Shown: positions 25,036-37,800 of the stretch, piece after piece | Layout: each line of letters begins with the position of its first letter | How positions within the stretch are numbered: the stretch's first letter is position 1 | DNA from: Citrus sinensis | Lineage: Eukaryota; Streptophyta; Magnoliopsida; Sapindales; Rutaceae | DNA: 64,000 bases | NCBI RefSeq assembly: GCF_022201045.2 | Contig: NC_068562.1 | Location: 5,686,001-5,750,000, forward strand | Reading direction: 5' to 3' | Program-made: the position numbers and the translations under genes | Notes under the pieces: model-generated | The model's database searches: none | Told to the model about the DNA's origin: nothing | What the model saw: only the letters and a program-made list of their open reading frames with translations

Positions 25036-26900
25036 AAAAACAGAGGAGGAAGAATCTGATAATGATCAAGCAGAAGGGAGAAATTCATAACAAAAGAAAG
25101 ATTTGGTTTGCTTTGCAAGATCCCAGACTCCACGAGGGTATGTGTCTTGAATTGATGATGATGATGAAGACTTGGTATTTTTTCCACAAGGATTTGGATC
25201 TGTTGAGGTTTCAGACTCGGACAGCTCACTTTCATGCCTATACTTTTTTACTTGAAGCATTTACTCGGTAGGTTCGTATTTTGCTTTCCCAAACACCACC
25301 AAGTCAACCCACTTCCTTGAGTCATTTACGCGTAAACTTTAATGCGGTGATAACTGAGGATGAACGTTGTATGATTGGTACTTGATTTCACGATTTATGA
25401 GTTAAAAAACAAGAACATGTAACAAATCGTAGTCAAAACGTTAAAAAAAAAAATTTCCCACTTCCTTTATGAAAAGTGAGGTCTAATTACTCAAATCTTT
25501 TTCTATAACAATACATAGTTAATAACTCAAATTATCCTTCATCACCCAATTTAACATAACAAATACTAAATGGTTTTTCTGCGCAGATAAATATGCTGCC
25601 ACAAGAAATGATCTGAAATCTCTCAAGTTTGAATTTTGGAAGCTTTTCAATCTAAAAGAAACCACATCAATGCACCCAAATGTACAAACTCAATCACAAA
25701 CACCACAAATATAGATAATAAAAAGATCAACTTTCATACTTCGGTGGTGAAATAGGGCATAGCGTAGTATCAATGGAGATATATTTTTTTTCTTTTTTTG
25801 TAATTGATTATTTCCTTGATACGGTTAAAGAAAATTATTTTGTCTCTCACAGTGTGACAGTAGATGATAAAGACAATTTTCATTTTTCGTCACACACTCG
25901 AGGTTAGTTTGATAATATTAGCACTAATTTAATAAAATCATATAATTTAATAACGTATTAAAAAAAATAAAGAAAAAATGACCTACATGAGAGGAAGAAT
26001 GGGGTAATTTTATCTAAAATTAATTTTTTAAAAATTTACTAAAAATCATTTTAAGTCTTTCGAAAATAATCATAAACGGCCCTTTAATCAAGAGAAGAAC
26101 TTTAAAAATTTAATGAGACTGTGGCTACCATAATCGTGAAACTATAATATTATTTATTTATTGTATAATTAATATGATATCTCAAAAAAAATTCTGAAAT
26201 TTCTCAATAGTGGAGTGAAATTGATGTATACAGTTGATGCCTACAAAATTATAATACCGTTAGCGAACACGAACAAGAAAAGTAATAAAATAATAAGGAG
26301 GCTATAAACAAATTACTGGGAATTCATTTAATAGAAGGTAGATCTCTACTAGTCATCATTATTATTTTTTTTCCAGTTACTCTTCTATAAAATAATTATT
26401 TATTTATTTATTCATGTTTAAAAAAAAAAAAATTCTTCCGTCTCATCTATGAATCTTTCCATTTCTACGGCCAGCAATTAGTTATCGTAAACAGGACTTA
26501 TTATTTTTTTGGGGGGGAACAAGAAAAAGAATGATTTATTTTATTTGACGGGTTCAGAAAAAGCTAAAAAACAAGGGCGGAATTTGCAGTTGAGTTAAGA
26601 AATTGTAACAGAGGAATATTGAAAAACAGCATGTAGATGTAGTTGTGTAAGTTGCAAGGCTGTAACGTAACGCAAGAAACGAATTTGGTGCGTGAAGAGG
26701 TAGGAAGTGAAAATCCCGGTCCCCACTATCCCCATTCTGTACGTGGATTTCAAATATCTTATTCACACCCCGTTTCTTGCGCCACCTTTTTTTTTTTAAT
26801 TTCTCCGCAATCTCTTCGAATTCAATCCTCCTTCAAATAAAGTTCAAACCAAAAACCACGCCGCTCACCAACTAACTCTGTTTTGATTCAACTTGCTTGA
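25036..26900. other. Divergent spacer between ATL and tail-anchored protein genes
   Basis: Shared upstream region of two divergently transcribed genes. It is AT-rich with A- and T-runs and no supported ORF. Confidence 0.4.
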
Positions 26901-27545
26901 ATGATTGGTGGTTGGATGAAGGCACCGACGTCACCCATGGCTGCTGGTGCTAAATGGGGACCATCATCAGCTGGTGTGATTGAGAATGATACGGTGATGG
27001 GTCGTTTGCTTTTTCAAAAATCCGGTGCTATTGATTTCATGCAGAATTGTGATCTGCCTCCCCCTTTGAAGGTCTTTTCCGGCCCCGGCGGGACCGTCAT
27101 CTCCTCCATGAATCGGGTTTGCGGCATCAAACAAGATCGACAACACGTCGATGGTGATGATGATTTTAATATTACTAATAATTATGAGTTTGATGTCTAC
27201 TGCAGAAGCGGTGAACATGAACGTCAGAAGCTGGAGCTTTTGAAGGCCTTGAGATTGTCGCAGACGCGCGCGCGAGAGGCGGAGAAGAGGGCTGCTAGTT
27301 TGGCAGAGGAGAGAGATTTTATCTCCAAAGCCATGTTTCAGGATTCTCTGAGGCTGTTGGCTTACCGCCATTGGACGAGATTGCTTGAGTTCCAAGTTTC
27401 AAAGCTGCACTCACAATCACAACAAAACCATGGGGGCGATGATGATCGTGGTGGCGACGATGGAATCGAGGCGTCCTCATGGTTCATGGCTTTGGCGTTT
27501 TGTTTGGGCATTATGGGCGTCGTATTTAGTGCTTATTTTTTCTGA
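26901..27545 (+). CDS. Predicted tail-anchored coiled-coil protein, function unknown
   Basis: An intronless frame of 214 residues. The N-terminal half is Gly/Pro-rich (LPPPLKVFSGPGGTV near residue 52). A charged helix at about 105-142 (HERQKLELLKALRLSQTRAR) has the Leu/Ala/charged pattern of a coiled coil. A Gly/Asp linker precedes a C-terminal hydrophobic segment at about 192-214 (SSWFMALAFCLGIMGVVFSA) with almost no residues after it, as in tail-anchored proteins. It has no signal peptide. I recall similar uncharacterised plant proteins but cannot name a family. The frame and composition support a real gene. Met6 is an alternative start. Confidence 0.72.
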   Translation: MIGGWMKAPTSPMAAGAKWGPSSAGVIENDTVMGRLLFQKSGAIDFMQNCDLPPPLKVFSGPGGTVISSMNRVCGIKQDRQHVDGDDDFNITNNYEFDVYCRSGEHERQKLELLKALRLSQTRAREAEKRAASLAEERDFISKAMFQDSLRLLAYRHWTRLLEFQVSKLHSQSQQNHGGDDDRGGDDGIEASSWFMALAFCLGIMGVVFSAYFF

Positions 27546-28025
27546 ATTTTACTTTTTTTTTCGAGGTGTCCTACTATTATTATAATTATAATATTAACTG
27601 TATAATCTTCGGTTTACGTATAATATGATAATGGCGCGCGCGTATGTATGTGTGTTTGTGTATATATATATATACAGCTAAAGTTGTACAGACAAGTTTA
27701 TAACACAGACCGAAAGTGAACCAATGATCTGAACTCTAATCCAACTCAGTTCGTATCTATCAACCGCTATTACCCTAATTTGCCCGCAAGTTGGGGAGTT
27801 GTGACTGGCGTCTCATATGCCGGAATGAAGAAGCACGACATTCACATTGCCTTTTCTTTCCTAAGACATTGGAAACTAAACCAAATATGTCCATCCCTAC
27901 CTACCTCTCACCCCATCATACCATACAAGCGTGTATACACACACCTACGAATTAAAATTAGTCTTTATTTACAAGGATAACTTGACTGAAAAGCCTGCCT
28001 GTAGACAAGCCAGTTATACAATTCA
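27546..28025. other. Convergent 3' intergenic region
   Basis: Lies between two genes that end towards each other. It holds a GCGCGCG stretch and TA repeats near 27634-27674 and probably both 3' untranslated regions. Confidence 0.5.
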
Positions 28026-31000
28026 TCATATAAAGGACATGTGTTTGGACCTCAAATGCCCATAGCAGTCATTCGCGCTATTAAAGATATCTAAACAGAC
28101 CCAGCAAATGTGCCTCCCACACCTACACTCGATATGGTTACACCCTTCTATTTTCTCAATTGTATATCCACAAATTGGGCAGGTCTTGACATGTTCTTTT
28201 CCTTTGCACCACTCCTTCAGGGATGAATCTGGATCCTCCTTGAACTCTCTATACTTTTCACATGACAGGTAAGGATGGTGCTCCAAGTGGCACATTGTAC
28301 AAGTCTCAGCATAACAAGCTCCACAAAAGAATGGCTCGCCGGCTGTCCCAGGTTCTGCAACTCTATAAACTGAAGGGCAATCCGGCGATGGACAAAATCT
28401 GTAGGTGCCCCCACTGGATGCCACATACGCCCCCAGGGAAGCCCTAAAGAGTTCCTCAAACTTCTCATTAGACAATAGAGACCTCAAATCTGTCAGCAAA
28501 ATAAGAGCTTTACAACCGCTGTGAGCACACCGTATTGGGAAACTATCCATGTTTTTTATTGCAGACTCACACTGCTCCACCAGGCACGACCGACAAAACA
28601 AATGCGTACAGCCTTCAAGTGTATAACTCTCTTCAAGTTCGCACAAGCAAATAGGGCAAGAAGCCTCACTATGGAGTCTCTCAGCTGAGCCATCACTCGT
28701 CTGGGCAATTTCATTAATTATCTCTTCCACTTTTTGCTTCAACTCTCTGTCTCCATGAACAGAAATGACATGGCGTCGAGTGTTAAGTGAAAACTCAGCC
28801 CCAGGTACCTTCTCTTTCAGACCTTGAAGGTCTGGCCCAAACCTTCTAACAACTTCTTTCATCAGGTCAGGAGGCAGAACTCCACCTCGGAGATGGATTT
28901 CCAGTTGCTTGCTTTCATGGTAGGTCAGAAGAGATTGAATCAATTTCTGCTGGGCCTCGGCAATATTATCCAGAGCACCAAAGATCTTTACACTAAGAGT
29001 ATGCCTATCAAAGAGAATGAAAGTTCTCGTTTCTTGCTGTAGTGACTTCCTCAGATTGATGCCATCTCTTGTGAACAAATGCTGTAAAATTGTTGGAGTT
29101 AGGCTGGCGTGGTTTACAGTCCTCCCTCTCATAAGTTCTTCCACAGGTCTTCTCAGGTCTGCCACAGTTTTAGTAGCATTGGATGATATTCTCACTCGAT
29201 AAGAACCATTATAATTCCTTTCCACCACGCATTCAGCACCTGAAAATGAAACAATTCAAGCTGTCAGTCCTTGATGATTTCAGAAATATTAGAAGAATGT
29301 CAATATGTCATGCTGATTAAATGCAGCCAAATCAAAATGATGGGACTTAAAACAACAGGATTTTTTTTTAACAAGCATGCCACTTTTTAGAATTACCCAA
29401 AATATTAGCTTCAGATAAAAATTCTAACCTAAAGATTGAAATGGAAAAAGAATAGCAAAGATGAGCAAAAATAAATCATACATGAGCAATTTATTAAAAT
29501 GAGCCTTGCTACTACTTGATACAAGGGCTAAACAAATGTAGAAGCCAACAGCATACATTTCCCAGAATTTCTGACACACAAATTTATCACTCAATTTTGA
29601 AAGAATTGTGGATAAGTTTCATCGACTCTCTTGGCAGCAAATTGAACAATAATCAACCAACATGGGTAAGATTGGTCTCGGGGAATTAACTCAAAACCAA
29701 GTCCCCATAGGCAATGTGGAATTATCAAATCACCAAACTGCAATTGAATCCCTTTGCTGTCGAAGCACCAAATGACCACACTCTACTTAAAAAATGATCT
29801 AAGCCTTTCAGGCATTTTCCAGAAGAGATCACCACTAAAAATTCCCCAAGTCCATAACAACATCTCACAAGCCTCTCATGTAATTTCTATGTAGGAGGTT
29901 AGCAGCTATACTCCGCCATAAAAATTGGAACGCATGAGAACAAACTAAATCATTTACCTTATTAATTCAGATAGCGCACATTGTTGTTAGGCTTAATAAT
30001 TAAAATTTTCAAGGTCGATTTACTGAACATGCAATCTGCGATTCACACATGAATAGTTCCAATTCATTGCAAAAGATTTTCTAGAGAAGAAAATACAAAA
30101 ATTGTAATATCTCACTGGATTAAAAACATATCCACACAAAGAAATACCATTACTGCAGATTAACTAAATGTACTGTAAGTATGTTAGGAGCTAAAAACCC
30201 AGTCAATCACATTCTCACAATCTCACCAATCATCTTTTATCCAATTTTGAAGTACCTGAATCATAATATCAACACAATGTTGGTCCATCAAATGCAAGAA
30301 AAAAAGAAAACATATAGTATAATCAGGATCAGTCTAGACAAACCATGCTATACATCCTGATGATTTCATTCTGTCTTTCAAACTTTAAGCGAAAGAGTTA
30401 GCTTAAAAGTTAACACTGTGTACCTATGTACATGGGTCAAGTTGTTGAGTACAGAAAAAGATAAAAAAAAAATAATAATAAGAAGAAGAAAAGAGAAAAG
30501 GAAAAAAGTTGGCAGCAAAAATAATGTCAGTTTCAATTTCTATTTTCGGTTAGTAATTTGTACCAACTCATCACTTCATCAATCCTCGGAGTAAAATAAA
30601 AGGGCAGCTGAGGAAAAAACTGAACCTCTTATACATGAATGCAAAACATGAATATAAATAAATAAATTGATAAATACAAATAGAGAGTGAAAGAGAAGGA
30701 ATTGCTAAATGTACCATTCACACGGTTGAGTGTTGCAAGTAAAGAATTCAGTTCCTCCTTGATCACAGAATAGACAGAAGCAGGACAAGATAAAGAGCTG
30801 TGAAACAACTGCTGGCACTTCATTTTCTGCCATGGTCCACATCCAGGCAATACTTTCCCTTCCAATTGTTCCAAAGCTTTTGCTGCCTCCAAGTGTAATC
30901 TTCCATCAAAGGTGATAAAAGCCTTCATGAAAGCATCCTTGGGTTCAGGTGGGAAAACTTGGACTCGGCAACAATTAGCATGGGAATTCCTCTTTGGCAT

Positions 31001-34000
31001 AAAGCGAGATATCTCTCTCAGGAGTGCTTCTTCAAAAGCATCAAATTGTGGACATTCTACAGCATCTCCTCTTACCAGGAAAAGATCACGAATTCTCCTC
31101 GTAGTAACTTTCCTCAATTCCCCTAAAATTTCATCTTCAGAAAGCTCTTTATCCAGTCCACTTATCACCACAGCATCCATTGACCTTCTACCAATTTCGC
31201 ACCGAACATACCTTCCTCCTATTGCCAGGTCAAAAAAATCCTTAACCAGAAATTCAACATCGGTTGCATCACACTTTACAACTGCAAACCCCTTACTAAG
31301 CCTACGAGGCCAATAAACTTTTGCTTTAACTGCAGGGAAAGTATACATTTTATTGTCACCTCCAAGAGTTGCCCGTGAAGGAACTACCTTCAGCAGAGAA
31401 CCATTATATTCAACTCCATTTAGCTCAGTAGCTTTTCCAGCAGTATCAGGTGTAAGAAATGTTACCCTGCCCCACTTGTCCTTTTCATCACTGTCTTGCC
31501 CAACTGCAAACTTGTGGATAGAACAAATACTACCAGAGGCATTTTTCTCAAGAAACATCAAAAGCTCCTTATCATCCAAGATATTTGCATTTGAATGATA
31601 GACATCAACAGTCAAAAATCTCCTTTCCAGCTCTAAATGCTTGATCTCAGCACCAGCTCCAAACAGTGCGACGGATGGTGACACACCAGCTCCTTGATAT
31701 AAGCATTTCTCTATGCATTCATTATGCAACCATTTTTTTTCGTACTCCAGAACATCACTTACAAGACCAAGAACCTCTTCGATGTCCTGTGAAGAAGCAA
31801 ATAAAAGAATCTGATTCTGATCAACATTGACCTCAATACCAATTCTTTCATCCATAAAGGTACTCCGAAGACGTGATACAAGAGAAAGAACATTGCTGTT
31901 TGACTTCCCACAGAACTTCTTTAGGAGGATACTTCCAAAACCTGTTATCACCCTTACGTGCAACTTCTGTCTTTCCATCATGGACACATCAAACAAGGGA
32001 GAAGGACAAAGAGTTGACAAACTATCAAAGTCAAAGGCCGTAACGCAGACCAGATATTGATTATTTACAGATAGAAGTTCACCAAAAACGACCCAAGTTG
32101 GTTTCTGACCAAATATTAACAATGAACATGAAGGATGAAGCTGAACATGTTGCCCAGTCGTTGCCACTTCATAACCAAGCTGATCATACCCAGAGAACAT
32201 AGCTACATTTTCAGCAAGGGCACAGAGTATGATCTCCTTCAACCATTTATCATATTCAGTGTATTTATGCGGATTCCAGAGCCAGTAACTTGGAATAATA
32301 ATAGCAAGTTCCCTTTCGAGGCAAGTTTCCAACTCCTTGATTGTATCTTGACATCTTCGCAAGGATTTGGCATTTACGCTGTTTTCCCAACACCATTTAT
32401 TTCTCTCCTCTCGAGGAAGAGAATCCCATTCCTTGTACACAGAGAGCAGTGTAAAGAGGTCACCATTGCGATGGCAAAATTGTACCTTAAGGCAATCAGC
32501 TTTTATTTTCTCGTCATCACTGCCAACTCTGCAAAATATGCTACTAGCATTTGCCATTACAGCAGCAAGAACAAGGCCCTCTCTTCCCAATCGACGACGA
32601 AAGCAACTGAGAATCAATTTACCAAGACGAGGCTCGATACCCAATTTAACCAAGAATTTACCTTCCTCAGTTAATTCAAATACACCATTGTTCAGCTTAA
32701 TGGCTCCTAATTGAACAAGATTCCTAATGGCCATCTCAATGGCTTTTGCACTAGGAGCATCAACAAAATCAAATCCCTGCACGTCCCTGATTCCCAAGGC
32801 AAGTATCCTCAAAACTGCAATACCAAGATGAACTCTGTGTATCTCAGGCTCCTGATTGAGAGGCCTGGTTTCAAAATCGCTTTTGCTATAAAGTCTATAA
32901 CATCTTCCAGGTTCTGTTCTCCCGGCACGTCCAGCTCGTTGATTAGCAGAACTCTGACTAACACGGCAAACTCTGAGAACATTCATACCAGTGCCAGGTT
33001 CAAAGTAACTCTCTTTGACCATGCCAGAATCAATCACAAACTTGACCCCAGGAATTGTAAGCGAAGTCTCAGCCACATTTGTGGCAAATATAACTTTTCT
33101 TCTCCCAGGGTAGCTTTTGAAAACACAAAATTGCTCATCAAATGAAAGCTGTCCGTGGAAAGGCAATGCAACTGCAGAAGGAGCATCAAACTTCTCACAA
33201 GCCCATTCTACTTCCATCTTAGAAGTTAAGAAAGCAAGAATTGTTCCTTCTTTCTCAGTTGTGTGAACCTCCCCCACCATCCTTACAACATCAGAAACAT
33301 ACGAAGCCACAGCAGAAGTTCCTGCAGTGGCACAAGGAACATATCTGACATCCACCGGAAAGTTCCTTCCCACCACATGAGAGATTCCACAGTCATAAAA
33401 GTATTTGGAGAGCTGGTGTGCATCTGCTGTAGCTGACATTATCACAAGCCTTAAATCAAACCTCCTACAAAGTAAATCTTTAACCAATGCCAAGAGAAGA
33501 TCAGTGTTCAAGCTTCTTTCATGAGCCTCGTCAACAATGATGCATGAAATCCGAGACAAATCCCTATCATTCATGAAATGCTGCAGTAAACAATGGTCTG
33601 TCATATATATTACCTTGGAATCAAAGTGCTGAGCAGAAGAAAATGAGGGATAACATATGACTGAATCATCTTCGTAACACCCTCTACTTTCTTCTCTGAC
33701 CCTCTGTGCCAAAGAGATTGCAGCAATCTTCCGAGGCTGAGTACATACAATCGATTGCTCCGCAGCAATTCCTGAATCAGCAAGAAACTGAACCAATTGC
33801 GTACTCTTTCCACAACCAGTCTCTCCAATCAATACCAATATCTATATGCATATGCCAAATTTAACAGCATCACATTATACACATATAAAAAATAAATAAA
33901 TAAATAAATAAATAATCATAATCATAATAATAATAACTGACAATTAACCATCTGACAATTCTAAAATAAACACCAATTAAAAATACCTGTTCCCCATAAA

Positions 34001-34838
34001 TTCTCCTCAAAATATCTTGGCGGTACATGTAGATAGGCAAGCCATCCTCAAGCCTCTTACACTCTCTGACAATGAAGGCCTGTATCCTGGACCAATCAAA
34101 GCGCTGGCAGTCTTCAAATCTAAACACATCGACATTGGCATCATAGGACTCCTTTTTCGCAACATTCTGAGGATCATCGAGATACTTCAAAACACAGTGC
34201 ATACCATTCTTAAACTCCCTCACTCGTCTCATAATCATCTCCCTCTCTTTAAACAACCCCTTCTTCCTCTCATTCAACTCGCAGAAAACAGCATAACTAT
34301 TCCTACTTCCCAACCTGTTCGAAACATTGGCAATTTCGTCGCATTTATCGTCCTTCATCTTCAGCCACTTGTTGACCAACTCGCCTTCCATCAAACCCTT
34401 CACATGATCGACAAATAAATTCCTCAGCCTCTCTTCAAGCTCGTCCGCGTCCGAAGGGACAACCACGTGGGGAATCAGTTTCAAATTCAAGCAGTGGGCC
34501 CCATTCAGCCGGGACTCCCACAGACCGACCATGGCGTTGAGAGTGTCCACCCATTGGTTAAAATAAAGGGAGGCGATTAAAGGTCCGGAGGGGGAAACGG
34601 CGACGTGTTCGCAAGACAAGCTGAGTTTGCTGAGTAAGGCTTTGAGTTCCTGTCCGGAAATAGCTGGCGTGGAGGAACGGAGTTGGATTATGAAGTTGGG
34701 GCAGGGGAGGGGTGGTGACGTGGCGGAAGGGGAGTGGCGTTTTTGGTTCGGCGGGATTTTGGGTCTGTTGTGCTGGTGGTAGTGTGTCCAATTTGGCAGC
34801 GACTTTCGCGCCGGACTGTGACGAAACGATTTCTTCAT
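28026..34838 (-). CDS. DEAH-box RNA helicase fused to RBR E3 ubiquitin ligase (DEAH11/DEAH12-like)
   Basis: Three exons join in phase: 34838-33987, 33841-30715 and 29239-28026, giving 1,730 residues, close to the length known for Arabidopsis DEAH11/12. Exon 2 begins at the helicase core. Walker A is GETGCGKST (about 290-298), the DEAH box is VDEAHERSL (about 388), motif III is SAT (about 420), and motif VI is RAGRAGRTEPGRCYRLY. HA2 and OB-fold regions follow, then an RRM-like stretch (WGRVTFLTPDTAGKATELNG). Exon 3 carries RING1 (CPICLCELEESYTLEGCTH from about 1521), IBR and RING2 (from about 1680), with the expected catalytic Cys in GCNHIEC near 1693. It therefore combines a predicted RNA helicase with a RING-HECT-hybrid ubiquitin ligase. 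Targeting is unproven: the N-terminus is basic and Pro/Ser-rich, which could be a transit peptide. Confidence 0.95.
29240..30714 (-). other. Intron 2 of the DEAH-RBR gene
   Basis: A 1.5 kb AT-rich intron with GT donor (AATG/GTACAT) and CAG acceptor, separating helicase and RBR modules. No nested gene seen. Confidence 0.8.
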
Positions 34839-37800
34839 GGCATAGGGACCGAATTTTTCGAAAATTAAAACCCTAGATCAAGTACTATCACAGTGAAAGA
34901 AAGATAAGAATTTTTGGAGAAGAATTCGAGAAGTTGATGATTCAACTGTCGACGGAGAGAGGGAAGTAGAAACGGAGAGGGCTTTTCTTTTTCTTTCCAT
35001 TTTTTTTTACCATCTGGCGACGGTGGTACCGTACCACAATTATGCTCTACCACACAATAATAATCCTTCTTATTTTCTAAAAATAATAAAAGTTACAAAT
35101 TTTTAAATTTTCACATGTGAGTCCTAATTTAAAAATTATTTATTATTTTCTCTCCTTTATTTTTCATGGTTTAATATTAATTTTGGTTATCTTTTTTCCC
35201 TCCACGCTTCTTCTTTTTTTTCTTTAATCTGGTTTCTTCTTCTCTTTCTTTCTTTTTTATAGAATTTCATAGATAATTTTTATATTTTTGAATTTTCATA
35301 AACAATAAGAAGAGAGGAATTCATAACAAATCAAACAATTAGATTCAATCTAAAATTGATTGTGCTTGATCTTTTATTTTTAAATCGATTTTATTATAGT
35401 TATTGGATGATGGCCTCTCAAAGATAATAAACTCATTTGATCGATTTTTGATACAAACAATTAGTTTACTTATCAATTTTTGCCAATAGCCATAAACATT
35501 TCTTATTTTTATTGATTATAGAGAATGAAAATTCAACTTTTAGCTCTCTTTTCATACTTTCTAATCATTTCTATATCTCAACTGAATATGAGTTATCCTA
35601 ATATTTTAAAGATCTTGTGACACTTGTCTCTTAGTGTTAGTATATAATTAGGATATAATTGTCTTTATTCTTTTAATTCATTAACTATCAATTGCTTAGT
35701 GAATTTTTTTTTTTTTGGAAAATATTAGACCATGCAAGAATCCTGATTCAACCATCGTAAATCACGAAGTTTCAATCATTAGCGTTAGAAAGAAAATCAT
35801 GTTAAAAATTCATTAAGATTTAACTACTTTTATTTGAATTTCATTGAATACATGCAAACACTAAAACAACTTACCAATCTCACATTGTATTATCATTATT
35901 AAATCTTAAACCACATATTTTTGGCCTAATATAAAAGAAGTTTAACTAAATATCGAATAACTCTTTTAGGTTTTGACTAATCAAACGAACTTTATTTTAT
36001 TTGTTTCTATCCCTTATACCCAAAAAAAAAAAAGATAGTTTTCAGTTCTCATTTTGGTTCATAAAAATCAAATTGACAAAGTTATACAAAATCTTTACAT
36101 GAATTATATCATTGTTAAATTCTTTACAAATTTTATCAAATATACATAAAACGGTAAGGAAAAAATAAGTTTGCCAATACCCGACTCCGTTATGTTCCCA
36201 TAATAAAACTAGAGAAATAAAATAGAGACAACAATAACTCCTCTTCATTTTTCTGTTTTACTTTAATGTTATGTACTTTTTTAATATTATGGACAATTAA
36301 TTATAGAAGTAGATATGGAAATGATAGCAATAATTGAAGAATTATGAAATATTGATGTATTTGCGGAATAAATTAAGGAATTTATCTTTCTGAACTTAGG
36401 AAGTAATCATAGGGTTTATTTTTTATTTAAAGAGTTGTGACTCTTATGGATGTGCAGCTGAATCATGCATTATAATTACCCGATATCAATACTAAAAATC
36501 CTCTCAAAATTCCCTACATCTTCCTTATTCATATTATTTGATAACTTAGCCAATAAATAAAAATATTTACTAAAATAAATAAGATAAACAACTAAGATAA
36601 AAGAAAAGAAAAATGAAAATCTAAAAATTACTCACGGGTTGCGTGCGTGAGAAGGAAACAGGAGGATAATTCTTGATGGGGGTGAGAGAGTCAAATAATA
36701 ATAGTTATATTTTTTTTCTGACTTTTAGGAAACTAAAGGAATTGCAATGTTAATAACCAAAGCAAACACATCCTGCCGTTGCCTTTACTCTTGCAATTCT
36801 CGCGTTGGATCCAACGGATGGATCACAAAAGAAGAAAAATTGTGATACCATACCACTGTAGCAACGTAGCTAACCTTTTCTTTCATTTTTTTTTTCCTAA
36901 TTCGCTCGTTCCTCGAGTGTTGCGTCACACGTGGCGGGCCAATAGAGCTTCCCGATTTTATAATTTTTGGGGAGAAAAATGAACTTCGCGAATCACCGGT
37001 TAGGTAGGCACCGAGGAGTAAAGAGGGGCACGCTCAATTTATTATACTGCCCTCGTCCCCTCCCCGCTGCTCTATTGACTTGACTTGAGGCATATTACTT
37101 ATTTTATTAACTTTTGTCTTATGTATCGCCACCACATACAATTGATTTGATAGCTGACGCCGTGTTAAAGCAGAAGAAGGACTACAAAAGAATCCTTTTT
37201 TTTTTTCCTTTGAAAATCAAAAAGTAAAAATATATTACAAATATCGATTTGTTCGTTGTTTAAATAAATATTGTTTATGAGATCAGAAATAAAATTTTTA
37301 GGGTTTAATTATGGCAAGAAAATTATATATTGAATAGTAGGCGTGCTGTATAAGTATAAAAAGTAATTATTTTATATTAAAAGCAGAGTTCTTATTAATA
37401 ATTCATATGATGAGAATTTTATAATAAAATAATTTATTAAAATAAGAGCCTTTAAAGAATCTTTTTGAATGCAAATATTATCACCTATGTCTATAATTGT
37501 TTTCTTTTTAACCCCCATATTTTCGTGATGTGTTTAAAAAATAAAGTAATTTACCATGAAAAATGATTCATTTTGGGATAAATAATGCACTTGAATTGTT
37601 TAGCTGTGAGTAGTAACTTCCCGCGTGGGAACGGGGTTGTAAATTATGAGACATTTTCAACAAAAGCGTTTACTTGGTGGTCAAGTTTTTGAGTGGAATT
37701 GTAAAATCAAATGCACTTTCTTCTCATTACAGCAGTTCCTTCTCCCAATATTGTCTTAATCTTTATTTTCTTTTTCTCTTTTTGTTAAAGTGATTATGAT

